Below, piece by piece: positions 23,902 to 32,746 of a DNA stretch of 45,524 nt. Each line of letters begins with the position of its first letter. Positions within the stretch are counted from its first letter, which is position 1. The position numbers and the translations under genes were made by a program. The stretch is from contig CP070748.1 of the NCBI GenBank assembly GCA_020348345.1, positions 743,500 through 789,023 on the forward strand. The letters are read 5' to 3'. The stretch is from Methanobacteriota archaeon (GTDB lineage Archaea > Thermoplasmatota > Thermoplasmata > UBA10834). The notes beneath the pieces were generated by a model. It saw only the letters and a list, made by a program, of their open reading frames with translations, did not search any database and was not told where the DNA came from.

Positions 23902-24392
23902 CAAACGGATTTGAGACCAGACAGTATATAGCATTCAAACTCGGCGAGGAGGAATTCGCCTTCGATATCGCATCCGTCAAAGAGATTTTTCCCACCCAGA
24001 ACATAACGAAGGTTCACAGGAGCCCCGAGTACATAGAAGGAGTCATGAATCTAAGAGGGAGGTTGGTTACGGTCATAGATTTGCGGAAACGCTTCAGGCT
24101 TGAAGCTGCAGCCGCAGACGAGAACTCCAGGATAATCGTCATAGACTCGCGCGACGCGCCCGTCGGCTTCCTTGTGGACGAGGTCACTGAGGTTGCCAAG
24201 ATCGGAGCCGATTCGATCGAGCCTGTGCCCGCGTATGTTGCCGAAGGGATTGAGTCAGAGTATGTCTTGGGCATAGCCAAGATTGAAGAAAGGCTGATTA
24301 CACTGGTGGACCCGATGAAGATCCTGGAACTCTCCTCGGACGACGCGAGGACGAACGGAGGTGGATCTGTTGGCGACAGTCCTGGTCGTTGA
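23898..24392 (+). CDS. cheW: Chemotaxis coupling protein CheW
   Basis: SH3-like adaptor joining receptor and Che[43 protein letters not shown] and [14 protein letters not shown] are the standard strands. 164 residues including a short Gly/Ser-rich tail. The GTG start overlaps the mcp stop (GTGA) and its end overlaps cheY, so translation is coupled. Confidence 0.95.
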   Translation: MTNGFETRQYIAFKLGEEEFAFDIASVKEIFPTQNITKVHRSPEYIEGVMNLRGRLVTVIDLRKRFRLEAAAADENSRIIVIDSRDAPVGFLVDEVTEVAKIGADSIEPVPAYVAEGIESEYVLGIAKIEERLITLVDPMKILELSSDDARTNGGGSVGDSPGR

Positions 24393-24735
24393 TGATTCGG
24401 AATTCATGAGAAGAGTGATAAGAAACATTCTTGAGGACGGAGGGCACAAGGTTATCGAAGCGAGGAATTCAGAGGACGCCATCCGCATCTTCAGAGAGCA
24501 GGGAGCGGACATCATCACGATGGACATCGTGATGCCTGAGACCGACGGTATTGAGACTGTCCGACGGTTGATAGACGCGGATTCATCAGTCAAGATCATA
24601 ATGATATCAGCACTTGGCCATCAGAGAACTGTAATGAGAGCGTTGGAGGCTGGTGCTCTCGATTTCATAATGAAACCATTCACTTCGGACGATGTGCTGG
24701 AATCCGTGAACGCTGTCCTACAGATGAGCATCTGA
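24361..24735 (+). CDS. cheY: Response regulator CheY
   Basis: Single receiver domain (124 residues) that carries the chemotaxis output to the motor (in archaea via CheF). Acidic pocket DD at 11-12, phospho-acceptor Asp55 in ITMDIVMPETDG, Ser/Thr in IMISALG, and Lys in FIMKPF. GTG 24361 overlaps cheW by 32 bases. TTG 24370 has a better spaced GGAGG (24357-24361), so the true protein may begin [10 protein letters not shown]. Confidence 0.95.
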   Translation: MDLLATVLVVDDSEFMRRVIRNILEDGGHKVIEARNSEDAIRIFREQGADIITMDIVMPETDGIETVRRLIDADSSVKIIMISALGHQRTVMRALEAGALDFIMKPFTSDDVLESVNAVLQMSI

Positions 24736-24745
24736 GGAGTTACCG

Positions 24746-25804
24746 ATGCCCGACAAGGTGAAGGTACTCATAGTTGACGATAGCGCGTACATGCGTGTCA
24801 TCCTCAAGGATATGATTGCGATAGAGGATGACCTCGAGGTCATCGCGACCGCTCGAGACGGCGTCGAGGCGCTCGCGAAGATAGAGGAGCATTCTCCTGA
24901 CGTCGTTCTTCTGGACATTCAGATGCCAAAGATGGATGGGCTCGCTACGCTGCAGAGGATAATGAAGGAGCGTCCGACACGTGTGATAATGCTGAGCGCT
25001 ATGGACAAGGTCGACTTCGACCTGCCCCTCCGAGCCCTCGAAATGGGAGCCGTCGAGTTCATCTCGAAGCCGGGCGGACCCATCTCCGTGGACATCGTGA
25101 AGTACCAGAGCTCGATAGCCCGCACATTGCGCGACGTGTCCAGGGCAAAGATAGAAGCGCTTCAACTTGCCAGGGCCCCCATCAGAACGGATGCGCAAAG
25201 AATCAAGCCCAGGAAGACCACTGAAGCAGGGTTCAAGGCCATAGTCATCGCCGCGTCAACCGGAGGACCGAGGGCGCTTGAGTACGTCTTCTCGCGCCTT
25301 CCACGCGACATCCCTGCGGCCATCTTCGTCATACAGCATCTCCCCCCAATGTTCTCAGGCAGCTTTTCCAAGCGACTGAACTCCGTCAAAGGCCCGAGGG
25401 CAGTCGTCGCGACAGATGACCAGAAGGCAATGCGTGGGTTCGCATATGTCGCTCCTGGAGGACATCATCTGGTACTGACGGAATGCACTGAAGGCTCTGC
25501 ATTCATGAAACTCGACGATTCCCGACCGGTGCAATTCGTTCGACCATCCGCTGATGTGCTGTTCGAGAGCGCTGCGAAATGCTTTGGAAAGCGCCTATTG
25601 GCAGTGGTGTTGACCGGTATGGGAATGGACGGAGCCAATGGAGCGAGAGCAGTGAAATCTGCCGGAGGCAAGGTGATCATCCAAGATGAGACCACATCAG
25701 TCATATTCGGCATGCCCAAAGCTGTTCTGGATTCCGGCGTGGCGGATATGGTCGCGCCACTGAAGGACATTCCAGCCCAGATCATCAAGTTCCTTGAGGA
25801 GTAG
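24746..25804 (+). CDS. cheB: Protein-glutamate methylesterase/deamidase CheB
   Basis: Removes receptor methyl groups and deamidates receptor glutamines. Residues 1-125 are a receiver domain with Asp57 (VVLLDIQMPKMDG); a linker of about 40 residues follows; the esterase domain (about 165-352) has the Ser of AASTGGPRALE, the His of VIQHLPPMFSG and the Asp of TGMGMDGANGARA. Ends three bases before cheA; full length at 352. Confidence 0.96.
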   Translation: MPDKVKVLIVDDSAYMRVILKDMIAIEDDLEVIATARDGVEALAKIEEHSPDVVLLDIQMPKMDGLATLQRIMKERPTRVIMLSAMDKVDFDLPLRALEMGAVEFISKPGGPISVDIVKYQSSIARTLRDVSRAKIEALQLARAPIRTDAQRIKPRKTTEAGFKAIVIAASTGGPRALEYVFSRLPRDIPAAIFVIQHLPPMFSGSFSKRLNSVKGPRAVVATDDQKAMRGFAYVAPGGHHLVLTECTEGSAFMKLDDSRPVQFVRPSADVLFESAAKCFGKRLLAVVLTGMGMDGANGARAVKSAGGKVIIQDETTSVIFGMPKAVLDSGVADMVAPLKDIPAQIIKFLEE

Positions 25805-25806
25805 TT

Positions 25807-27741
25807 ATGTCTGATGAGATAGATCTGGCCAAATACACCAAGCTGTTTGTAGCCGAGGCCAGGGAATATCTCAGAACCCTGAACAAGGCGATGGTGGAGT
25901 TCGAGAGCAGGCCTGACGACACAGACATGGTCGAAGTAATGTTCCGGGCATGTCACACGGACAAGGGCATGGCCGGCATGATGAATCTCACGCCTATCAG
26001 CGAGACCGCTCACGCCCTGGAAGACCTGCTTAATTCTGTGAGAGAGCGCAAGATCAAGCCCGAGGGAGAGGTCGCCGAGTTGATATACAGATGCCTCGAC
26101 ACCCTTGAGGAAATGATCACCTCCGTCGAAAGGGCTGAGGAGCTGTCAGAGGTGCCTGGGCTCAACGATGACCTCAGGGACGCAGCAAGAGGCGGTCGAA
26201 GGCGCAAGAAGAAGAAAGGCGCTGCAGTGAAGGCGGTGCGAGAGAAGACGCTTAAGACATCTCCTCCGGCGAAGAGAACGGTGTTGTTCATCAGATTCAG
26301 CAGGCGATGCTCGTTCCCGGCAGCCCGCTCTTTCGTGATACTGAAGGAGGTTGCCAGAGCCGCGACGATACATGGCACCGTTCCTTCTGAGGAAGAGATT
26401 GACAAGGAGCATGTGTTCGAAGAGCTGTCCATCACGCTCGAGCCGGAGAAGGGCTTCGATGAGACTGTTCGAAGGATCGCCTCAATGCTCGATATCGACG
26501 AGATCAAGGTGGGAGAGGAAGGCGTGCCGGTCGACAGGTGGAAGAGAATCGTCGCTGCGAAACCCTCAGCCCCTCAGGCCGTGGACCTTCCCGCAGCTCA
26601 GACGATAAAGGTCGGTATGAACAAGCTCGACGAACTCCTTGATGATGTAAGCGAACTCGTAATAGCAAGAAGCAGGCTGGTCGAGAAGACCACCTCGCAT
26701 GACGACCGAGAACTCACGGATATCACGAGTCACATTGACAAGCTCACATCGGAGATTCAGGCGAAGGTTCTGGGCATAAGAATGATCCAGATCGAAAGCG
26801 TAATGGCACGCTTCCCTCGAATGATAAGAGACATCGCTAAAAACCAAGGCAAGGAGATCGAGTTCACCGTCGACGGAGGCAGCATCGAGCTGGACAGGAC
26901 TGTGATCGACAAGATCAGCGACCCGATAATGCATGTGCTGCGCAACTGCGTCGATCATGGCATAGAATCCAAGAAGGAGCGTAAGAAGACGAAGAAGAGA
27001 ATCAGGGGGCACATACGAGTGGTTGCCTCAAAGCAGCAGGATCATGTGCTCATAGAGATATCAGATGATGGGCGAGGAATCGACTACGACACAATCCGAG
27101 AAAAAGCAGTAGATGCCGGGCTGTTGACCCGCGAGCAGGCAGACGATGCTTTGGCCAGAGACCTCATGGAGCTGTTGTTTCATCCCGGATTCTCAACAAA
27201 GAAGGAGGTCTCACAGGTCTCGGGCAGGGGAGTCGGTCTCGATGTTGTACGTAGGGCGGTTGAGGACCTGGGAGGCTCGGTCATGATAAGCTCCTCGAAG
27301 GGTGCAGGAACGACCTTCTCGCTCTGGCTGCCCTTCACATTGGCGATAATAGATGCGATGCTCGTATCGATAGCGGATCAGACCTATGCTGTGCCCATGG
27401 GCATGATAGCTGAATCGCACAGATTCCAGACGTCGGAGGTGAAGACCATTCGCACTCGAGAGGTCGTTCAGCTCAGGGGAGAGGTCATACCCCTGATAAG
27501 GATGAGGAGCTTTTTCGGAATACCCGAGGCGAACGATCGCTCCACCTTGAGCGCTCTCGTGGTCCAGAGTAGGGAGCGCAGAGCGGCTCTGGCGGTAGAT
27601 GACCTCATGGCACATCAGCAGATAGTCGTGAAATCCCTCGACGACCACCTTCGAAGAGTGCGAGGGGTGTCTGGAGGTACGATACTCGGGAGTGGAAGAA
27701 TCGCTCTAATCCTTGACGTGGATTCTATCCTGGAGGCATGA
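25807..27741 (+). CDS. cheA: Chemotaxis histidine kinase CheA
   Basis: Autophosphorylating kinase for CheY and CheB, 644 residues. P1 (1-110) has His50 in FRACHTDKGMAGMM; the Asp after HT replaces a usually hydrophobic residue. A basic linker (RGGRRRKKKKG) follows, then a P2-like domain (about 165-245), P3 dimerisation helices (265-325), the P4 ATPase with VLRNCVDHGIE (N box), DDGRGID (G1) and GRGVGLDVVRRAVEDLGG (G2), and a C-terminal CheW-like P5 domain (about 505-644). Close spacing to cheB and cheC. Confidence 0.96.
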   Translation: MSDEIDLAKYTKLFVAEAREYLRTLNKAMVEFESRPDDTDMVEVMFRACHTDKGMAGMMNLTPISETAHALEDLLNSVRERKIKPEGEVAELIYRCLDTLEEMITSVERAEELSEVPGLNDDLRDAARGGRRRKKKKGAAVKAVREKTLKTSPPAKRTVLFIRFSRRCSFPAARSFVILKEVARAATIHGTVPSEEEIDKEHVFEELSITLEPEKGFDETVRRIASMLDIDEIKVGEEGVPVDRWKRIVAAKPSAPQAVDLPAAQTIKVGMNKLDELLDDVSELVIARSRLVEKTTSHDDRELTDITSHIDKLTSEIQAKVLGIRMIQIESVMARFPRMIRDIAKNQGKEIEFTVDGGSIELDRTVIDKISDPIMHVLRNCVDHGIESKKERKKTKKRIRGHIRVVASKQQDHVLIEISDDGRGIDYDTIREKAVDAGLLTREQADDALARDLMELLFHPGFSTKKEVSQVSGRGVGLDVVRRAVEDLGGSVMISSSKGAGTTFSLWLPFTLAIIDAMLVSIADQTYAVPMGMIAESHRFQTSEVKTIRTREVVQLRGEVIPLIRMRSFFGIPEANDRSTLSALVVQSRERRAALAVDDLMAHQQIVVKSLDDHLRRVRGVSGGTILGSGRIALILDVDSILEA

Positions 27742-27744
27742 GAT

Positions 27745-28356
27745 ATGCAAAGAGATGGTTCGGATAGCGCACTTGAGATCATACAGGAATTCGCCAACAT
27801 CGGTGCGGGAAATGCGGCCACCGCGCTGGCGTCACTGCTGGACATGGAACTTGTCAACGAGGTGACCTCCTGCAAGCTGCTGACGCTTGCAGAAGTATCA
27901 GCGTGGCTCGGAGGAGAGGAACAAGTGGTCGCGGGAACCTACACTCAGCTTTGCGGCGACCTCCGAAGTGGTGTGCTCGTTGTGTTCCCTCAGGAATCAG
28001 CAGAAGCGCTGGTCACACACCTTTCCAAGGAGAAGACAGACCTATCTCAGCTCTCGGCATTACAGAAATCCGCCTTGTGCGAAGCAGGGAACATCTGTCT
28101 GTGCTGGTATCTCGTCGCAGTTTCCAGGATGATAGAAACGGACCTCATCCCCGCTCCGCCGGGTGCCGCGGTAGACCTGCTAGGAGCAGTGTTGGACATT
28201 CCACTGGCGGCGCTGGCGGCATCGGTCGACCAGGTGATAGCCGTCCACACGATCTTCCGCGGGGTTGAACGAACATTCGAGGGCTATTTCCTTCTGTTGC
28301 CAGAGAAGGATATGCTGCAAACGATAATGGATAGGATGGGAGAGCCGCCAGGATGA
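27745..28356 (+). CDS. cheC: CheY-P phosphatase CheC
   Basis: 203-residue CheC/CheX-family protein that dephosphorylates CheY and partners with CheD. Two phosphatase signatures with Glu and Asn: LEIIQEFANIGAGNAATALA near the start and LQKSALCEAGNICLCW near residue 110, so both active sites look intact. It overlaps cheD by four bases. Confidence 0.93.
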   Translation: MQRDGSDSALEIIQEFANIGAGNAATALASLLDMELVNEVTSCKLLTLAEVSAWLGGEEQVVAGTYTQLCGDLRSGVLVVFPQESAEALVTHLSKEKTDLSQLSALQKSALCEAGNICLCWYLVAVSRMIETDLIPAPPGAAVDLLGAVLDIPLAALAASVDQVIAVHTIFRGVERTFEGYFLLLPEKDMLQTIMDRMGEPPG

Positions 28357-28829
28357 TGAATGCTAGGCTGATAGGAATCGCCCAGTATGGCGTGGCTGAG
28401 GCCCCCGAGACGCTGTGCTGCTTGGGTCTCGGATCGTGCGTAGCAGTCTTTCTCCACGACCCCGTCGCTAAGAAAGGAGGCGTCGTCCATGTCCTCCTCC
28501 CCAAGTCACCCAAGGGCCATCCGCCCGACGCTAAATACGCCGACACAGGCATCAGGCTTCTACTTGAGAAGCTCGTCAGCTGTGGAGCGGACAGGAACAG
28601 GCTTCAGGCCAAGCTTGTCGGAGGCGCGAAGATGTTTTCTGACCTCAGCCTGCGCATGTCAGACATTGGCAGGGAGAACGTCGTCCAATCAAGGAAGACA
28701 TTGGCAGAGCTCGGGATCAGGATCGTGGCTCAAGAGATCGAAGGCACCAAGGGGAGGTCCGCCTACTACTCGACCGAGGACGGAAGCATCACTGTGAAGA
28801 CCGCGTTCTCTAACGATCGAAGGATATGA
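28353..28829 (+). CDS. cheD: Chemoreceptor glutamine deamidase CheD
   Basis: 158-residue deamidase acting on receptor glutamines, controlled by CheC. The catalytic Cys and His are in LGLGSCVAVFLHD and GGVVHVLLPKS, and the Thr lies in KYADTGIRLLLEKL; KLVGGAKMF follows. Start ATG 28353 (ATGATG overlap with cheC stop). Last gene of the cluster; it is convergent with the SPFH gene with 12 bases between. Confidence 0.94.
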   Translation: MMNARLIGIAQYGVAEAPETLCCLGLGSCVAVFLHDPVAKKGGVVHVLLPKSPKGHPPDAKYADTGIRLLLEKLVSCGADRNRLQAKLVGGAKMFSDLSLRMSDIGRENVVQSRKTLAELGIRIVAQEIEGTKGRSAYYSTEDGSITVKTAFSNDRRI

Positions 28830-28841
28830 CAGTGACAGGAG

Positions 28842-29594
28842 TCAGGTAGAGAATTCATGGAAGAGTGTACACCACGCTCTTCCTCCCCTTATGACCTTCA
28901 TGTAATCCTCGCACAGGTGTCTGAAGGGACAACTGTCTGCGCATTCGATGGAAGGTGTTTTCGCCGACACTCCGACGCTTCTGTCCGATAGAGGAAGTGC
29001 AGAATGGCCAGTCAGGGAATATCCGTCGTCTGCAGATTGGCTTGCCAGCAGGGAAGGTCGGAGGTTCTCCGCCTCTATCGCTTCAGCGGCCTCGCTGGAG
29101 CATTCGACGCCCCTGACACTCACAACAAGAACGCTGATTCCCATGTCCTTCAGCAGCCTTGAATGCCCCATTCTTATCTTCACTGATCTCCCCAGCTCGG
29201 ACGACGCCCCCACGGCCCTTCTGAGGGGCATTCTGCTCATCTCGTCCGCGAAGATACTCCTGGCAATCCCCAGAACACGCCTTCTGAGAACGGTCAGGTG
29301 ATCGCGTTCACGCTCGGATCCGCGACCCTTGACTCTGAAACCCAGATGAGCTGCAGCTCTTCTTGGCGAGGTGATCCTGTAAACTACTTCCACCTCGGCT
29401 CTTACCCGTTGAAGATCCGATGTCCATCCGTTGAATCTGAATCTTGCGTCAACCGACTGTGTCGGCACGCTCACAACAGTCGTGGTGAACGGCATATAGA
29501 CAAAGCTCAAGCCGAGCCCTTCCTGGACTGGCTTTCCTCGGACATATCTGATGACGTGGTCATATGGTGAGCCGCTGTGGTGCCTCAGGAACAT
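28842..29594 (-). CDS. SPFH (band 7) domain protein with Cys-rich tail
   Basis: A 250-residue protein. Residues 15 to about 185 are a band 7/SPFH domain: VQEGLGLSFVYMPFTTTVVSVPTQSVDARF, then VRAEVEVVYRI and GISVLVVSVRGVECSSEAAEAIEA. Unlike typical stomatins it has no N-terminal membrane helix. After a Ser-rich linker the C-terminus has CADSCPFRHLCEDYMK and a further Cys (AWCTLFHE), a likely metal or Fe-S/disulfide site. SPFH proteins assemble membrane-associated oligomers. The tail is unusual and might sense redox or metal (inference). Convergent with cheD. Confidence 0.75.
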   Translation of the reverse strand: MFLRHHSGSPYDHVIRYVRGKPVQEGLGLSFVYMPFTTTVVSVPTQSVDARFRFNGWTSDLQRVRAEVEVVYRITSPRRAAAHLGFRVKGRGSERERDHLTVLRRRVLGIARSIFADEMSRMPLRRAVGASSELGRSVKIRMGHSRLLKDMGISVLVVSVRGVECSSEAAEAIEAENLRPSLLASQSADDGYSLTGHSALPLSDRSVGVSAKTPSIECADSCPFRHLCEDYMKVIRGGRAWCTLFHEFST

Positions 29595-29917
29595 GAAAAC
29601 CCTCCGCGCCTACCATCGCTGATCACAGCATCATCATTCACACCGTCATACGCATTCGCTTCATTCTGCATTTGCTCCCCTCCCCTTAGATTGCAGACCA
29701 ACAACCATGCGTCTCGAGACGCAGAAATGGGCTGTTGCAGGCCTGTGCGCCCGTCCTGGAATAGACGACATCACTTTTTTAATCTTCCTCATACAAATGC
29801 ATCCACAACAGGCAAACGAAGGCCCGTCCGGAGCCGGGCAAACAAGTTGAATCCGTATTCCGAGCCTGGAACCTTCATTGCCCGCCAAATCTGAGCTTTG
29901 CTGTCCTGATTCCGGCC
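29595..29917. other. Intergenic gap of 323 bp
   Basis: No convincing gene. The minus strand has GAAGATTAAAAAAGTGATG (plus about 29766-29784), a possible BRE-TATA promoter for the SPFH gene, implying a leader of about 150 bases. Nothing else seen. Confidence 0.4.
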
Positions 29918-30151
29918 TTATTCGCCGTTCTCAGCAAGGTCCTTGGACAAGAGACGGAGACGTCTGAGCATCTGGAGCCACACCAGAAGGCCCGCAGCAA
30001 CGCTGAGGCATCCCCAAAGCCTGTTGGGGTTATCAAGGATCAGCATAACGACGCCCGCAGCAATCAGCGCGCTGCCCGTATGCATCATCATTGTCAGGGC
30101 TATTCGCCTCTTCTGGGCTTGTGCGCTCTCCCTAAGGATTCGACTCCTCAT
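29918..30151 (-). CDS. Small two-helix membrane protein
   Basis: A 77-residue protein from ATG 30151: a basic start (MRSRILRESAQAQKRRIA), two hydrophobic helices (MMMHTGSALIAAGVVMLIL and LWGCLSVAAGLLVWLQML), and a charged tail. An in-frame TTG at 30169 is an alternative start. The minus-strand sequence GAGAAGAGGCTATAGAGG (plus 30187-30204) is promoter-like and suitably placed. Unrecognised. Confidence 0.55.
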   Translation of the reverse strand: MRSRILRESAQAQKRRIALTMMMHTGSALIAAGVVMLILDNPNRLWGCLSVAAGLLVWLQMLRRLRLLSKDLAENGE

Positions 30152-30335
30152 TCCGCAGTTCCGCCACAATAAGGAAAGGCGTAGACCTCTATAGCCTCTT
30201 CTCGTCGTCGACCCGAATCGCTCACAGCGTCGGCGAGCATGCCCCCATCTCAGCCATGCAGGCGCCAGCGCTTCTGAGACCGCTGTGCGCGCGGATTGTT
30301 GTCACGATAAATCGCTTATCTATCGCCATCATCGA

Positions 30336-31466
30336 ATGAATCCCTCTGACGCTTCGAACTTGGGAAAGAGTTATCTGAGAGAGACGAAATGGCAAAGAAG
30401 CTCTGAGGTGATTGGAGGTTTGAGTTCAGAAGTGGCTGAGGTCGCCGACGACATAGACAGACTAATCACGCTGGACATGAACCGACGCGGCGTGATTCGC
30501 ATACTATATGATGCCGCGAGGGAGAAAACGGGCAAGCCTCTGGTATTCGCGGCAGCGGACATGATTGCCAAAGCCGTGACTCCTGGCTCGGTGGTTCTCG
30601 TGGCAACTGGATGGCCGGACCGTCCCTGGATAACACCGTCGATCGGGGAGCTTGACGGCCCTCCAGGCGCTGCTTTGTTGGCGCGAAGCATGCACGACGC
30701 GTTGGGCGCCGTGCCGGTATTTCTCGTGGAGGAACAGCTCGTCCCAGCTATGAGAGCCACAGCCCGCGCAGCGGGATTCGCGGTGCTCAATACGGATGAG
30801 GCCATAGCAGCAGCAAGCTCACCAGCTCCGCTTCATGCTGCGAGCGTAATAGGATTTCCGACGACCGCTTCGGAGGCCGTGACTCGATCTGAGAGACTTC
30901 TATCGGATCTAGATCCAAAGGCCGTCGTTGCTGTGGAGAAGGGCAGCGCCAACGAAAAGGGCGTGATTCACAATGCCCGAGGAATGGACACCACATCGAC
31001 CATGGCGAAAGTGGATGAGCTCGTCAACAGCGCAACTGCAGCAGACATCCCGACGCTGGGCATCGGAGATGGCGGGAATGAGGTCGGCATGGGCCTCATT
31101 TCGGACGTGATCAGGAGACATATCAAGTACGGAGATGTATGTGCCTGCCCCTGTGGTGCAGGGATAGCCCCACATATCGGGACGGATCTGCTTGTCACGT
31201 CCACTGTCTCCAATTGGGGAGCATACGGAACGGCAGCATGCCTGAGCGTGTTGACGTGCGACCCGGATGTCCTGCACACTCCGACAACAGAGCTTCGCAC
31301 ACTCAGAGAGGCTGCGGATGCGGGGCTCATTGACGGCAATACAGGCTATGTGACACCCGGAGCCGACGGGCTATCAGCTAGCACGCACGCTGCGATGATA
31401 ACAATCCTGCGACAGATAGTAACGAATTCATTGTCTCCCAAAGGCCTCGCGACGCAAAAGAGATAG
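30336..31466 (+). CDS. D-glutamate cyclase-like protein (DUF4392)
   Basis: A 376-residue protein whose C-terminal two thirds match the D-glutamate cyclase C-terminal family (DUF4392; human DGLUCY), which turns D-glutamate into 5-oxo-D-proline. Signatures: VLVATGWPDRPWITPSIGELDGPPGA, VEKGSANEKGVIHNARGMD, and GIGDGGNEVGMG, then DVCACPCGAGIAPHIGTDLLV. N-terminal residues 1-45 have low similarity to anything I know. Start ATG 30336, about 25-30 bases after an AT-rich gataaatcgcttatct, hence possibly leaderless. It stands alone. Confidence 0.78.
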   Translation: MNPSDASNLGKSYLRETKWQRSSEVIGGLSSEVAEVADDIDRLITLDMNRRGVIRILYDAAREKTGKPLVFAAADMIAKAVTPGSVVLVATGWPDRPWITPSIGELDGPPGAALLARSMHDALGAVPVFLVEEQLVPAMRATARAAGFAVLNTDEAIAAASSPAPLHAASVIGFPTTASEAVTRSERLLSDLDPKAVVAVEKGSANEKGVIHNARGMDTTSTMAKVDELVNSATAADIPTLGIGDGGNEVGMGLISDVIRRHIKYGDVCACPCGAGIAPHIGTDLLVTSTVSNWGAYGTAACLSVLTCDPDVLHTPTTELRTLREAADAGLIDGNTGYVTPGADGLSASTHAAMITILRQIVTNSLSPKGLATQKR

Positions 31467-31547
31467 TGCGATGCGGGAGGCCGGTCAAGGATCACTATCT
31501 TCCGACCATGGTTCGTTGCCATCATGACTGGTCATGACGGCGCAAGC

Positions 31548-32378
31548 CTACTCCCGAAACATCTTCCTCAGCAGCTTCTTCCTGACTTCCTTCTGCTTCC
31601 GCCCTTCCTCCTCGTATATTCGGTTCATCTTCTCCATGAGTGGAGATTCCTCAAGAATCTCTCTCGGCTTGCCCCTCCTCTTGATGATGATTATATCAGT
31701 CGAATGGCCCACGCCAGTGTGGGCCTCAGCCCATTTCTTCGCCTCGAACGCAAACAACAGGGCCTCATCCTCGTTCATGCTCGGATCGTATCGGTTCTGG
31801 TCGAAGTATATACCTGACAGGGTGCTGCCGCTTCCGATGGATACATTGCCCAGGTTGGTGAAGTTGAGGACGTCGCCTTCGGCGTCAGCAACAGTGAGTC
31901 TTGGATTTCCACTTCGATCATATCCAGCAATGAGGGCGCCTATGTCGATGCATTCCTCAATGCCCTCGTAGACCTCATCGACCAGATAATCGGGCACCTT
32001 GGCATCGGTTCTCTCAAAGAACTGCTTAGCAGATAGGCCGGTGCGTGACTTCACATACCTATCAGTGGCTCTCTTATCCTCTTCCTTGATGCCCTCCGCG
32101 ATGCTCTCGATGATGCTGTCGTAATCCCTCTTGCCAGACAATTCTGACACGAACTTGTCTATAAGAACCACATCCCCTTCGAAGCCAATCCCGACCGTTC
32201 CCTTCAGAATGACCTTTCGATTGTGCGATTCGTACTCATAGGAAGGAACATCCGTTCCTATGTTCCTCGTCACCAGCCTATCCCCGATAAGGATGACTCG
32301 ATCCCCTTCCTGCGCGATGCAAGCTTGTACCAGTGTCAACTCCGATTCCCTCGCTGTCAGAACGAAGCGTAATGCCAT
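31548..32378 (-). CDS. Proteasome-fold Ntn-hydrolase-like protein
   Basis: A 276-residue protein with the proteasome beta-subunit pattern: a strand TLVQACIAQEGDRVILIGDR, a second strand RKVILKGTVGIGFEGDVVLID, then AGYDRSGNPRLTVADAEGDV, and NEDEALLFAFEAKKWAEAHTGVGHSTDIIII at the end. Thr15 may be the nucleophile after a 14-residue propeptide, with Asp33 and Lys55 in the places of proteasome Asp/Glu17 and Lys33. A charged tail of about 45 residues (PLMEKMNRIYEEEGRKQKE) extends beyond the fold. The longer ORF start at 32426 lacks support. Could be an Anbu-like or HslV-like peptidase, or a non-peptidase family member. Confidence 0.62.
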   Translation of the reverse strand: MALRFVLTARESELTLVQACIAQEGDRVILIGDRLVTRNIGTDVPSYEYESHNRKVILKGTVGIGFEGDVVLIDKFVSELSGKRDYDSIIESIAEGIKEEDKRATDRYVKSRTGLSAKQFFERTDAKVPDYLVDEVYEGIEECIDIGALIAGYDRSGNPRLTVADAEGDVLNFTNLGNVSIGSGSTLSGIYFDQNRYDPSMNEDEALLFAFEAKKWAEAHTGVGHSTDIIIIKRRGKPREILEESPLMEKMNRIYEEEGRKQKEVRKKLLRKMFRE

Positions 32379-32746
32379 AAGGCTTTCCCTCTCTGGCCGA
32401 GCTCCCTGGCGTCCAGTTTCGGTCAATTAGGTTACCCCCCGAATTGCCAACGCTACCCCCATAATGAAGGAGAGGATTACCGGGCGGCTCCTGCTGAAAA
32501 TAGATCGCAAGTTCGGACGATACGAAAGTGAGCCGGATTCGAATTTCGATGACTGGCTATTTTTCAATTTCGCAGTTTTAGCTCCGAGCTAAACTCAAGA
32601 AAACCCCTTCCGTCCATGTCGCTAAATGATTTCTCCCTGAACCGCATTCGCAGGTGCCTCTCTCGCATGCTTGAATGACTCGAGATGTCTACCGAGCGAG
32701 AGCGTGCTGTTCGCCGATTCCAAGGCGGGAACACCTCTTGTCACAA
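32379..32746. other. Intergenic gap with a palindrome
   Basis: No gene seen in 368 bp. The perfect inverted repeat TTTAGCTC-C-GAGCTAAA lies at 32577-32593, between two minus-strand genes. It could be an operator or a transcript end structure. The stretch tttttcaattt before it is AT-rich. Confidence 0.4.

Noticed and set aside
29661..29888. 75-codon minus-strand ORF in the gap at 29.6-29.9 kb
   Set aside because: Odd composition with many Cys and Arg, no ribosome site, and it spans the likely promoter of the SPFH gene.
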